From: Ochotona curzoniae
Taxonomy: Eukaryota; Chordata; Mammalia; Lagomorpha; Ochotonidae
Assembly (NCBI RefSeq): GCF_017591425.1
Contig: NW_024466307.1
Coordinates: forward strand, 8,161,001 to 8,225,000
DNA: 64,000 nucleotides
Direction: 5' to 3'
Part shown: one piece after another, positions 1 to 11,360 of the stretch
How positions within the stretch are numbered: position 1 is the first letter of the stretch
Layout: each line of letters opens with the position of its first letter
Position numbers and translations under genes: made by a program
Notes under the pieces: generated by a model
What the model saw: the letters and a program-made list of their open reading frames with translations, nothing else
What the model was told of the DNA's origin: nothing
Database searches by the model: none

Positions 1-3000
1 AAGGAGAGCAAGATGCTATCCAATAAAATCTACGAGATGGAGTAAGAGTGGGAGTGTTGCTCGTTCAGTCCTGGCGATATTCCTTAGCCTTTGCGAACAG
101 AACTTGTTCATATTAAATTGATTATTACATCAGAATTTAATGCATAAAGGGTACTGATGTTTAAGACATCAAGATGGTATGTCGTGAATGTACAATAACT
201 AACGTAGTTTTGCTCTACAGTCCTCTTCCAGCTGTTTCCCCCTCCAAAATATTGACTGGTGTCTTCATAGCCTCTTCTATCCCTGCTCCAAGTCTCTGTC
301 TCACAACTCACTCTCACATGCTTGGGATGCCATGGCTCGGCTCGATCCGCGTTCTCTGCCTTCCTGAATTGAAAACCTTAAGTGTTGGAAAGCCTCTTGA
401 AAAGAGAAATTCCGTCAGCTCTTGATTCTGCCGAGTGTCAAAGCACTTTCATGAATTACATTATGAACACAGACATGTGTCTTATTGTTCAAATAGTTTA
501 TCAGGTGCAAGTCATAAAAACTAAGAATTAGAACCTGCAAAAATAATGGTTTTTCACATGTCTAGCAGTTGTATGCAAAACTCGACATTTCTGTTATTTG
601 AAATTTCTCTCGTAGTAAATTGTTTTTGCTGTTTTTTTTTCCTAAAGGAGGTGAATATGCCCTTCAAAATAGTTGGATGTTATCAGTCAAAAATGTTTAT
701 TTTTGTAAATAGAATACTGATGTATACAGTAAAAGTTATAAAGTAAAACTTTGTACTTTAACAAGAAGACTTTTTATTAAAATGTTCCACATATAGGAAT
801 TATCCATCTATAAAATCCTTTAAAATGAGTTAAGATAACATTTTAAAAAAGGAAGTTGTGTGGTTTGGTCACCATCGGGAAGTCAGAGAAAAAAGAGTGT
901 GGGACTTCCCACTGCAAGTCTGTGCTCTGGGAGCGTCACATTTCCTTTGTTCTCCTTCATTATCACTAAATTTGCTTTCTGCTCAAACTTATTACTCTCT
1001 TATCATTTATTAAACAACTCTGGAAATTATACAGTTCTTAAGTGTTATAATTTGCACAGAATCTTGTTACTTGTTTATTACAATGACTATAAAATTATGA
1101 ATAGATTTTGTTTCAAAAACAGAAATCTGATTTTCATCTATTTTATATTATAAAATATGAACAATAAAGATAGCAAAAGATTATTAACAGGTATGCATTG
1201 AGCATATTTGTTAATGACTTAAATACACACACTGCACAGCTTGATTTTCATATACACATTCATTTTCCATTCTTATACTTTACTCATCATGTGCCTCTCA
1301 CCCATGTGCCTACCTCCACACAGAGAATGTTGACATAACTTTTATGACGTGGCTGATGTTTTGAAAAGGAAAAACAAACTCGTGTTTAACAGTTTTTTTT
1401 TCTGAGTCAAAGTGTATTTTATGTTATGTGTGTGTGTATAATCTTCGTTATACAAAATATTTGAGTCTCCGAGTGTGTATATATAGTTTTTATTTGTGTA
1501 TGTGTGTGTGCGTGTACTTACTGATGTCATTCTTTTGTCGCCAGAAAGAAGTGCTTGAGCAAACATTTTCCTTTTTAGAAGATGAACAAGAGAACCACAA
1601 GTGAGTGACTGCAGTGTGTGGACACTGCGAAGCTTCAGACATTTTGGGATTCGCTTGGAATTCTGGGTGTCTGGTTTGATCACGATTGTATGTGTGTGTT
1701 GAAGGTTTCAGCCACAGAACTGCCTGTTAGTTTGGGAGCAGAGAAAGATCTTGCAGCTGGCAAGAAGCCAACTGGGATTTCTGAAGTTGATTTTTTGGTA
1801 TTGAGGTCAGAGCTCTTTCATCTTTTTAACAAATTCTATATAGAAACAATTTAATCACCTCTCTTTATAAATTCCACAAACCTCCTGAAATGTAAGGTGT
1901 TTTTGTGGGCTGGTGTAAAAAATATGGAGAAAAGAAATAGATATGTAAGAAATAATGTATCATTGAGAGGGCTTGCATGATAAAGTAGACTGTTGGTGAT
2001 TATTTCAATTTCAAGCACACAAAACACATAACTCAAATACATACTGGAGCACTCTTTCACCTAACTTGGTTAATACTGGTTGTCATACAGAAAATACAAT
2101 CAGGAGATCTGTTAGACCTGCAGGAGGAGTACCACCTGACCCCCAAGGGAAAGCAGAAAGGCATTCCCCAAATCCTTGGCTCCTTGTCCACATGAACATT
2201 TTTCTAAAGGGTCAACGAGTTAGGACCATTGATTTTCCTCTTTGTCGTTCTGGAATTCTCACCTTGGTATATTGGCTAATTCCTATTAGCCTCACTCCAT
2301 TAAATCTCATGGTTTATCTCAGAAGTTATATGCATGCAAAAAAAGGTGAATGGAATTTCAAGATACTACAAATTATAATTCCACGTCTCTTATTTCCCTT
2401 GTTGTATTTGACCTGGAACTGTGATGTTAATAGAGAACATTTTCTTGATCAATTTTGTTTCCTTCCTCTATTTGAAGGCAATCTTTGTTTTTGGCTTTGA
2501 ATTTTTTGCAAAATCCTAGTGCAGCTATTGACAGCACCAGGGAGTGTGCTTCTCGCGTCTGTGGCTGTAATGTTTCATTCCCTATCACTCTATTGATTGA
2601 AAAATCATATAATGTAGTTATCCTTACCTACTGAAGAAATTTGATTCGTACATTACCAGCCTTTCATCACACTATCTCTCTTTAAAATAGGTTATTTATT
2701 CTTTCAATTGGTCTTGCTTCCTGTTTCAGAAGTATCACATTCGAGAGATAGCTATACTTGTTAGATAGTTTACAAGTAAATAGAGCTTTCCAATCGTTTT
2801 CATTGGATTAAGGCTATACACATCTTGGTATGTTAAACAACGGGAACACAGGAGGTGTTTTTTAAAGTTTGCCAGTATATGCGATTATAAAAATGTAGTC
2901 CCCAAAACATCTATTTACATCAGATAAAAAGCATTAACAGTGTGTGAATTGTCTAGTATATGGGATGCATTTAGATTATACCATGATTTTAATCTCTTCA

Positions 3001-5320
3001 CCTCCAGAGCTGCAGATTCTGTGGGATGTATGTGACATGTGATGTTTTCACTAAGCCAGAGGAAGCAGAGGTATACACACAAGGCCCACTTATTTCCATA
3101 CCCTCTAAGTGAGCTATTCTGAGTAAGGAAAGGAATCCACTTATATACCCGAAACTATAACTTGAAAGAACTACAAGTGTGTCTAGGAACTGATAGTTTC
3201 TTCAGGAAATCAATGAGAACTATGGTATCTCCATAAATTGTTTGATGTATTGCACAAGATTGGATGAGCAAGTGGAAGATTTGAATATGGAAAACATTTG
3301 CAAACATTATTGATATATCTTTCATGCTATTAGTTTACAAAAAAATGTTCCTATTCTTTAACCACCTACTTCCAATTTCTCTGAAGAAATCTGCAGAATG
3401 GGATATCCTTATTTAAATGAAAAGATAACATGTAAACAGGACATATCTACCAAAGGCACAAAATACAGAATGTAGAAAAAAACCTTTGCACATAGGTACA
3501 ATTCATCTTCAACAAATACCAAGAATACACAATGGACGAACAATGAGGGATTGTAAATATATTTCATATACAACACTGTTACACATGCAATCCTGAATTA
3601 TTCATTGTCTATGCTCACATAAGAAACCTACTCATACTTATACCCCAATACAAAGTAATGTAATAAGAAAATATTTTAAAATTTAAATTTAAATATAACT
3701 GTATTCAGATTCAGACCTTGAAACAAACAGACCAGGAATTTCTTAATGTACTAATAATACTAACATGAGAATTGTTTGTGTACTGTAGTTAATATCCTGT
3801 GCCACCTGCATCTCCATTATCAACGATTCACTTTCTACGTGAAGGCACTGTCCACTGCATGCGTCTCATTAAATTATCATCAACCAGTTATTAAGTGTTG
3901 CTTTATTCGGTTTTTTTATGCTTGACAATAACTAGAAATCAGAGCACTGACAGAACACAAGTTTTATCAAAGGAGGGGCATTTTAGATTCTAAGTATATT
4001 CATAAAGATCATGAGACTGTTAAACTGTGATAAGAGGATATTCAAAATTGAGTCTATTTCAGAAGTGAGAATTCATTCTACCTAAAATACTAAACAAAGT
4101 CGACAAAATCTTCATCCATTTTTCCCTGATTAAGCTTTGGTGCTATAGCTATCAAGCAGATATTGTTGTTTACTTTCATAGCAATAATTAATATGAGTCA
4201 AGATAAAAATTTGTCATTATGATAAAATTCCACGGCTCTACACAGCTTTGCAGGCCAATATGCATACTTTATCCCGGACTTAGTGGTTTGTGTCAGCACA
4301 GATATTTGCTTGGATAGTTACCTTTCCTATTTTTACCCTCCAGAATATACCACATACAGAATTGGTCTATTCTATTCCAGAATTGGTCAACATAGCTCCT
4401 TTAAGTATGAAACCATTTTTTTTTTTTAATATAAGGAAAAGAAAGGAAAGACTATTTTACAAACGAGGGTTTCTTGATCCATATCATGTGATCAAATAAC
4501 TACAGTCTAGTCATTTTTTGAGACAATTGAAAGTAACTGAAACCTTCTTGCATTTTCTCTGGTTTTCCTTTCCCATCACGCTGTGATTTCACCCTCATAC
4601 TGTTGGACTTACACTGCCACACCCTTCTGAAACTGCTTTCATAAAAGACATGGAAACACGCATTCCCTACATTCTTACACAGGCATGTCAAATTGGTCAT
4701 ATTTCAATTCTACAATTCTTTCTCCACGATGAAAGAATCATTAACACAGACCCACCAAATTTGTTAATTCTTAGAAACTACATTCTTTTTAGATGCTTTT
4801 GTGCCTTTGCCAATGCCTCCATTTAATGTGGGGTGGCACCCCCCCCATGCACTGATGAGGCTAATAAGACAGTAGCATCAAGCAGCCCTTAGAAGGAATT
4901 GTCACCAGATTCCCACTTCTTATCTTAAAACATCTTTTTGATAGCTTTGAAAAGTTGCAGTTAAATAGACCCATTTATGACATAATTTAATCCTGTATAA
5001 CTCGGGAATATTTCTTATTGACTCATTTTTTTATTCTGATGAGCAATCAGCATAAAACATCCTTAGAGTCTGATATAATTTCTAATGCATAAAAGTTGGT
5101 CTGTGTAAGTTATCAAAATAATAATTGCATTCAATGGAAATATGAGGCTATCTATATCCCAAATCACATTTCTGACAATCCTAGTAAGAGAGGGGAGAAA
5201 ACAAATCATGAGAAATGTTTTTGAAATATAAATATAAAATCGTGGGTTTAAAATTTGAATCAGGTTTGGCTCAAGTGTACAATAGAAGCCTCTGAGTGAA
5301 GAAATACTACTAATCATTAG
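1..5320. other. Unique A+T-rich intergenic or intronic sequence
   Basis: No gene or clear full-length repeat is seen. Visible content is a degenerate TG/TA-rich patch at about 1425-1515, a C9 homopolymer near 4839-4847, and a weak L1-like stretch at 3400-3560 listed separately. Open frames are short and none resembles a known protein. Whether conserved noncoding elements are present cannot be judged without an alignment. Confidence 0.5.
3400..3560 (+). mobile_element. Possible L1 ORF2 3'-region remnant
   Basis: The words CCAAAGGCACAAAATACAG and TTCAACAAATACCAAGAATAC resemble, in order, the end of mammalian L1 ORF2. The match is short and degenerate, and no frame is open. This is a low-confidence call made from memory of L1 sequence. 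Confidence 0.3.
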
Positions 5321-5330
5321 AAAGCTGTGA

Positions 5331-5664
5331 TACTGGACCCAGCAGCATGGCCTAGTGGCTAAAGTCATTGCCTTGAACGTGCCAAGATCCCATATGGGTG
5401 CTGGTTCTGATCCCGGCATCTCCACTTCCCAGCCAGCTCCCTGCTTGTGGCCTGGGAAAGCAGTCTAGGATAACCTGGGGTTTTGGACCCTGCACCCGTG
5501 TGTGAGACCTGGAGGAAGTTCCTGGCTCCTGGCTTTGGATCAGCACAGCACCGGCTGTTGCGGCCACCTAGGGGAGTGACAGAAGATCTTCCTCTCTGTT
5601 TCTCCTCCTCTATGTATATCTGACTTTCCAATAAAAATCAATAAATCTTTTTTTAAAAAAAAAT
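5331..5664 (+). mobile_element. C-SINE, full length, with target-site duplication
   Basis: This is a tRNA-derived lagomorph C-SINE. The A-box region reads TGGCCTAGTGGCTAAAG, the B-box-like word GGTTCTGATCC follows, then the conserved body around GGCCTGGGAAAGCAG and an AATAAA-containing A-rich tail. The 10-bp duplication AAAGCTGTGA flanks it at 5321-5330 and 5665-5674, showing L1-mediated insertion. Many CpG positions have become TG or CA, so it is of middle age. Confidence 0.88.
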
Positions 5665-5674
5665 AAAGCTGTGA

Positions 5675-6669
5675 CTCTAATCATTAGGGAAAGATAACTG
5701 ACAAGGATTGAATTTTGTGCCGTTTGTTTTTCTCATCTGTCATTAGCACAAATACTTTTTCTCATAGTAAGTATATACTAAGTATAAAGAAAAACTATTT
5801 TTAGCACTTAATCCCAAGTGGTTTAAAAGCCAGTAGAAGATGTTTGTAACTGTCCAGGAATAAGAAAATAAGCCATGTTGCCAGAACCATAAAGAACGAT
5901 GTGAAAAAATGTGCTTGTGTGATGGGAAAGGAAGGCAGGAGTCCTGAAATTTTATATTGGAGTCATGAGAAATCCAATATAAGATATTAGGTGAGTCAGG
6001 GAGTTGAATTGGAGGGGTAATTAAGTGTCCAAATCCACGTATAGTTAGTGATACAATTAAGATACATACATCCTCACAGAAGCTGAATAAAAACAAGTGT
6101 AATGTGAAGACACGCAGTCATCAGCTCCTGGACCTTTATTCCCATGGATGCACAGTGTTGAGCATGCACTACTTCATTTCCATAATATTCCTTTGACAGA
6201 ACTGCTGCTGTTCCAGCACAAGGAAGGAATCACATGGTTGGGATGAGTGCAGGACTTAGCTAACACCTCACAATTCCAAAGAGGCAGAGAGGGCCATAAT
6301 AACAAAAAGAATTTTTACAAAGAGCCAGTTGCTATGGACATCGTATTCCAAACTCAGTATTTTCCATTAGTATCATTTCATTGTATTCCTCTAAGGCTAC
6401 TGGGTTAATTTGAATTTTCTTTGATGTTTTAAAATATAGTTTAATAATGTACATTCTGTTGACTAGCATCACGTTATCTTATCGGATTGTTTGTTTGTAA
6501 CACTTCCAAAAACATATAGAAGAGTTCATGTTCTCTTTATGAGAGCTTTTTTCCCTCTATGTCTTGGCTTTTCTTTGAAAAACTTTATTTTGCAATTGCA
6601 ACATACACTATTGCGTACTACCTCTTAATTAATATCTGAACTGCCTTTTCATTTTACCATTTTCTCTTA
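5675..6669. other. Unique sequence
   Basis: A+T-rich DNA with no recognised repeat or gene. The downstream flank begins with CTAATCATTAG, which also occurs just before the upstream SINE duplication (see findings). Confidence 0.4.
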
Positions 6670-6905
6670 TTCTTGTGATTATTGTATGATACAGTCCATA
6701 GACTCTGGGATTTCCCATCTCCCTCCCCAAGTCCTCTCCCCGCTCTAGTGTTTTCCCCTATAGTAGTACAATGGGACATGAACAGTCATGAAGAGTTGTA
6801 AGACCATCATTCTGTTACTGAAGTGTTTCCTGACATTGTAGGAATGGGCATCATCAGAGAGTCCAGCATCCTACTGTCAGGATATATTCAACAGTTTCAG
6901 AGCCA
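6670..6905 (-). mobile_element. L1 3' UTR fragment, inverted arm of a rearranged L1
   Basis: Read on the minus strand this contains AAACTGTTGAATATATCCTG, GGATGCTGGACTCT, ACAATGTCAGGAAAC and AGAATGATGG, then a G-rich purine tract (C-rich on the plus strand at about 6715-6745). The same words in the same order occur in the L1 3' UTR copies at 39490, 42063 and 62640. The A-rich end is near 6670. It is one arm of an inverted structure with 7090-7165. Confidence 0.65.
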
Positions 6906-7060
6906 CGTGGCTCATACAGTAGAATCAATTTCTACAAGAAGGTTTTTGATTTTCTTTATCATTACTTTAGTGACACATGGGTCATTCTGTAGTATGTTGT
7001 TTAACTTTATGTTGATGTAAATGTTTTGTTTTTCTGCCTGTTGTGGATTTGTTTTCTGGC
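6906..7060 (-). mobile_element. Possible antisense L1 ORF2 fragment between inverted L1 arms
   Basis: The plus strand reads GACACATGGGTCATTCTGTA followed by GTATGTTGTTTAACTTTATG, which resembles the antisense of a well-conserved L1 ORF2 segment. It lies between a minus-strand and a plus-strand L1 3' UTR piece, so it is either part of the same rearranged insertion or a neighbouring older L1. Confidence 0.4.
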
Positions 7061-7089
7061 TCTGTAATGAAGGGGATGTACAATAGGAC

Positions 7090-7165
7090 TGTAGCAGAGA
7101 CTGCCATGTCCAGATGTGGAGACAGAGTTCACAATGCATCTCTGCATCCAAAACAAAGTCGAACT
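7090..7165 (+). mobile_element. L1 3' UTR fragment, plus-strand arm
   Basis: The plus strand contains GAGACTGCCATGTCCAGAT, then AATGCATCTCTGCATCC. This matches in order the segment at 42225-42295 that precedes the arm found inverted at 6670-6905. The opposite orientation of the two pieces indicates L1 inversion. Confidence 0.55.
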
Positions 7166-7313
7166 GCTTTTTAAAATCATTCCATTGGATGTTCTTCCAA
7201 CTGTTCCTTTATAGTCACAATCTTTAAAATTTCATAAATTGATTTTTAAAGTCACATTCGATATGTGCCATCAGTGTGTGCATATGAGTCTATCCCAAAC
7301 TTTTTCTAATTAT

Positions 7314-7381
7314 GGTGTGTGTGCGCGCGCGCATGTGTGTGTGTGTGTGTATGTGTGTGTGTGTACGTGAGTGTGTGTGTT
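7314..7381. repeat. (GT)n/(GC)n alternating purine-pyrimidine tract
   Basis: GT repeat with an internal GCGCGCGC block. From 7315 to 7369 every step alternates purine and pyrimidine, the usual sequence requirement for Z-DNA. It is expected to be length-polymorphic. Confidence 0.9.
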
Positions 7382-9525
7382 TGGAGTTAATAAGCTTAGA
7401 TACAGGGGAGGGGGAACAGCGGAAAGATTATGCCACAGATAATTAATAAAAATCAATTAGTTTGTTAATGAGTACTCTGTCAGCACCCAAGGTGGCAGGA
7501 GCCAGCTGGGGGAAGGAAATCAGGACTCCTGGAGAGGACACTGAGAGTCTTGAGTCCTGCTGAGAATTGGAGAGGAAATAAGTAGGAGAAGCAGGACTTG
7601 GGTTAAAACTGGCTGGATTTCCTCTGGAGATTGCAATCCCTCAAGCTAATAAATCTAGTAAAAAAGTGATTCACCTTTAGTGTATGCCGTGAAGCATTTT
7701 CTGAGGCCCTAAGTACATTGCTCACTGCCCTGTATGAAAAACAAAGTCGCAGTTGTAAATGTCAATGACTAAGAATATTAGAGTCCTTGCATCTTCTCAT
7801 GTTAGTTGAAGCTGGAAACAGCCATTACCTCTTCCGTGACTTTTTAAATTTTATTTATATAAATGGCAAAAGTCAAACCTGAGCTATCAGGGACATACAA
7901 AATCTGTCTTCCCTGGTCCTTGGACAAAAAGGCAGAAAATTCCAATGACAGATCAGACCTCCATACAAAGGTTTTTTTTTGGTGGGGAGGGTAGGGAGGG
8001 TGGGCAATTTTAATTTTACTTTTGTTAAGATTAATCTTTATCATATGCAAGTAAAAATCATTTATAGGAGTAATGAAGAAGAGGTACTTTGCATAGAAGC
8101 AAAACAACACAGCTTACCATATGCTGATCACTTTATCTATTTCCATTGCATAAGGCTTCTTTTAAGGCTTATGAAGTAAGTAAATATATCCTAGTAGACT
8201 CTTATCTTTCATATGAACTTGCACCTGCAGTCTTATGTTAAATCACTTGCACAAGTTTCTGATAACTGTTTTTTACCTCAGTGTGACTGCTCGACAATCT
8301 CCCTTTTGAGTATAGTATAAAAACTGGTTTTGAAATTGGTTAGGCTTTAGAACAAGGTGTGCCATTTTCTATGGGGTGGACAAATAAGATAGGAAATGAT
8401 GTATACAATTTCTATGGGATTTTTTTCCTAATAACATCCTCTGTATATGAATTAGGAATAGCAGGTAATGAATTGACCAGTTAATTTTCAGACGTAACCT
8501 ATTCCTTTAATTCCTTTAATTATGTGTCGAATTTCTGGCTAGTGAAACGAAAAGGGAGCTCAGATAATGCAAGAGGAGGAAATACGCTTTCTGGACAAGG
8601 ACACAGTCCTTTAAAATTTTGCACTAGTGTTTGTAAGCCAAATGAGTTCATGCTTTTTTCTAGTAAAATACATATTGCTACAGTTCCCTTTATGATAGGC
8701 ACAATGATATGCTTTAATACTGCATTTGCACAATGAGCAAAAGTGGTATCTACATTCATTTAAACAAATCAGATTATGATTTCCTTTTTAGCACATTCTT
8801 AATATGAAGATATTTCCTCTTTTTCCTCTAGCACATTTTTAATTTCCTAGGAGGCAGCAGTAATAGTCCCAGTTCCTTGACCTTACATTTCTTTTAATGC
8901 ATAGGATTTTTGTAATGTTCTGGTTTCTGGGTAGATATAAAATATAACTATGCCTTCTATCAAAACTGGTTGAAAATGAGGAATGTATCTTATATTCATC
9001 CAAAAATTGAGGTGGTCATACCAATAAGAAAGTCACCTGAACAGGTGAATTTTTACTCTATGATTCCATTAAGAAATTGACTAATTTCTTGGAACTATTA
9101 ACTGTTTGTGTGAGTTTTCATTGGAAAAAAAATTCTGAAGGGCATCTGTTAGTTACGGAAACAATGGGAAGTGAAGGACACACTCTGGTCTGACCAGGGG
9201 GACGATGAGTTACTGCCTGCTTCATTCAAAGTTCAGAGTCCCATGAAATCTGGCACATGTGCTTTAAGCTGAATACCGTGTATGAAACTGGGTTAGTTTC
9301 AACCTTTGGCTTCTTGAACACTTTGTTTCGCTCTATAGATATTCTGCTCAGAGAAGAGCTGATTTTACACCTGCTCTTTAAAGGTGAACACGGTAAGACC
9401 CGAAGTTACTAATTAGTTTTAGATTTTTGATTGAACCGATAGGGTCTGACCTCAGGGGGTAGAAGTATAAATTCTAGCTGAGCCACTGAATATTTTTCTT
9501 GATAAGTTTAACTGAAAGTAATGTT
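7382..9525. other. Unique sequence with a strong G-quadruplex motif
   Basis: No gene or identifiable SINE. The only marked feature is a five-run G tract at 7983-8004 (listed separately). Short open frames on both strands at 8520-8760 overlap each other and show no family resemblance. Confidence 0.4.
7983..8004 (+). other. G-quadruplex-forming motif
   Basis: The plus strand has five G runs of at least three bases separated by 1-2 base loops (GGGG, GGG, GGG, GGG, GGG). This fits the standard intramolecular quadruplex rule with very short loops. A T run lies just upstream. No promoter element is evident around it. Confidence 0.75.
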
Positions 9526-9542
9526 AAAAAATAGTGTCTCCA

Positions 9543-9864
9543 GGGCCCTGCGCGGTGGCGCAGTGGTTAAGGTCCTCGCCTTGCACGCCTGGGATCCCAT
9601 CTGGGCGCCGGTTCTATCCCGGCAGCCCCGCTTCCCTTCCAGCTCCCTGCCTGTGGCCTGGGAAAGCAGTCGAGGACAGCCCAAAGCTTTGGGAACCTGC
9701 ACCCGCGTGGGAGACCCGGAAGAGGCTCCTGGGTTCGGATCGGCATAGTATCGGCCCGTTGCGCTCACTTGGGGAGTGAATCATCGGACGGAAGATCTTC
9801 CTCTCTGTCTCTCCTCTTTGTATATCCGCCTTTCCAATAAAAAAATAATAAAAATAAATCTTTT
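9543..9864 (+). mobile_element. Young C-SINE with near-perfect 19-20 bp TSD
   Basis: Intact C-SINE with CpG-rich head GCGCGGTGGCGCAGTGG, B-box GGTTCTATCCC, body GGCCTGGGAAAGCAG, and an AATAAATC tail. The word AAAATAGTGTCTCCAGG flanks it identically at about 9526-9544 and 9865-9884. Well-kept CpGs and an undecayed TSD indicate recent insertion. It landed at the 5' edge of an older C-SINE. Confidence 0.92.
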
Positions 9865-9881
9865 AAAAAAATAGTGTCTCC

Positions 9882-10177
9882 AGGAATCAGCATTGGGTGC
9901 AGGGGTTAATGCACCTTGAGACATCCACAACCCGTATAGGAATAACTGAGAGCTAGTCCTGTCTTCAATTGTGATTCCAGTTTCCTGACAGTAATACACA
10001 TTTCATGGCATGTGTCGAGTGATCGCGTCTGTGCCACCCACATAGAAAGACTCAACTTCGGTTCAGAATTCTGGCTGTGGCTTAGAAACACCCAGGCTGC
10101 AGCCAGTATTTGGGGTGTGAACCAGTAGAAAGGAGATCTCTCTGTGGCTCTTACTTCTCTGTGCTTTGTAAAATTCT
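9882..10177 (+). mobile_element. Old C-SINE (rabbit-like)
   Basis: Degenerate full-length copy. The head is CAGCATTGGGTGCAGGGGTTAA, written here in part as GCATTGGGTGCAGGG; the middle has a CCTGACAG-type body, and the end has GTGTGAACCAGTAGAAAGGA followed by a CTCTGTGGCTCTT-type pyrimidine tail. CpG decay is heavy. A young C-SINE sits at its 5' edge. Confidence 0.65.
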
Positions 10178-10290
10178 GAGAAAATAATATCTATTTGATA
10201 GAGTTGTTGAAATGATGAAGACATTCTGATATTTTTACAGAGTGTAAGACTGCTCAGTCCACAGTGAATGCTTTTACATGTTGGCTACAT
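10178..10290 (+). mobile_element. MIR fragment
   Basis: AATAATATCTATTTGATAGA, then GAGTTGTTGAAATGATGAAG and CACAGTGAATGCTTTTAC follow the order of the MIR 3' half (three adjacent fragments of one reading). MIR is an ancient mammalian tRNA-derived SINE, so this locus predates the lagomorph SINEs around it. Confidence 0.6.
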
Positions 10291-10835
10291 TTTATTACTT
10301 AATCTTTTTAACACACTCACAACAAACCAGTGCTTCTTTTGAAAGACTGCCCATTGGTAGTGGAGCTGAAGGAAAATAATCAATATTAGCTGAAACAAAC
10401 GGTTGTTGCTTAACATTTGCCTTGATTATGTTGGGTACTAGAGGTTGTTTCAAAAAAGGCACAGTCTCTATGCTTGCAGAATCACATCTGAGTGAAAAGA
10501 CAGAATTGTGTGTAGGGGTACCTGGCCAAGACATAAGGTGATGCTATGAAATGGCACTGGGGAAGCTGTGTGTCTTAAACCTGAGTGAAAGACTATCAAT
10601 CATGATTGAAGTATTGCTAGAAATATTAGCAGAAAAAGGAAAACACATCCTCATCAGTAAGTAGAGTGGATCAAACTCCTGCCTCTGGCTTTGCACTCCT
10701 GGGTTCTCACTCAGGGACTAAGTTAGAGCAGCAACCGCTTGGGGGATGTTTTCCATTCTTTGGTCAAATGTAAAGACCCAGGAGTGAATCAAACCATGTG
10801 TCGGCATTAATAGCTTCTATTCACATGTAGCAAGC
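10291..10835. other. Unique sequence
   Basis: No gene or identifiable repeat. Ends at the compound inverted repeat. Confidence 0.4.
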
Positions 10836-11274
10836 ACATCACTTCTTTAAGCTCTTTACATCACAGAAGCAAAGAAATATTCTTAGAAATTAACTATAAT
10901 TAATAATGCTTTGCTTCTGTGATGTAAAGTACATACCATTGGATTTACTATGAAATTGATAGCTTCAGATAAAAGTGTAATTTATATTCTTATATATTAC
11001 ATAATAGTCCCTCTGTGATTAGATAATACTCTCTGTGTGATTGGAGTTATACTCCATAATAAGCATAGGAACATATGGGTACGTGCGTGCATGAGCGTGT
11101 GTGTGTATGCGTGCATATATCTATTCTTCTGGTTGTCCATATTGATAGTTCTTACTGAATGAGTTTGAGTCAAACTTCTGGTGTTCACTAAGAACCTTGT
11201 GTTCCATCTTGGTTTTGGAGAGCAGGAGTGAGACATCACAGAGCTAGCAAGCAGGGAGCTTAAAGAAGTGATGT
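10836..11274. repeat. Compound inverted repeat with split right arm
   Basis: The left block 10836-10874 is 39 contiguous bases. Its last 21 bases (10854-10874) recur perfectly as reverse complement at 10909-10929, giving a 34-base loop. Its first 18 bases (10836-10853) recur perfectly as reverse complement at 11257-11274. The reverse-complement copy of the block is thus divided by 327 bp (10930-11256). The near stem is hairpin-capable; whether it is transcribed is unknown. Confidence 0.85.
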
Positions 11275-11304
11275 CCAAGCCCTCCCATTGGATGTGGTTT
11301 TCAC

Positions 11305-11360
11305 TTGTTCATTCAGCAAGCATTTATCAAGCTCTTATACCTGTTGTGGCAGGTACTAGG
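11305..11360 (+). mobile_element. Short L2/MIR3-like fragment
   Basis: TTCATTCAGCAAGCATTTAT followed by CAAGCTCTTATACC and a GGCAGGTACTAGGC-type word matches the common 3' segment of ancient L2/MIR3 elements. Too short for subfamily assignment. Confidence 0.5.

Noticed and set aside
2066..2500. 144-codon plus-strand frame
   Set aside because: No recognised domain and no evident ATG or splice context; it is likely chance in A+T-rich DNA.
8520..8760. Opposing frames on both strands
   Set aside because: Mutual shadows with no domain; absence of stops over about 240 bases is expected by chance several times per window.
9508..9779. Overlapping proline- and serine-rich frames on both strands
   Set aside because: They are translations of the young C-SINE; similar frames recur at 5352, 20266, 28900, 37327 and 59831, each over a SINE.
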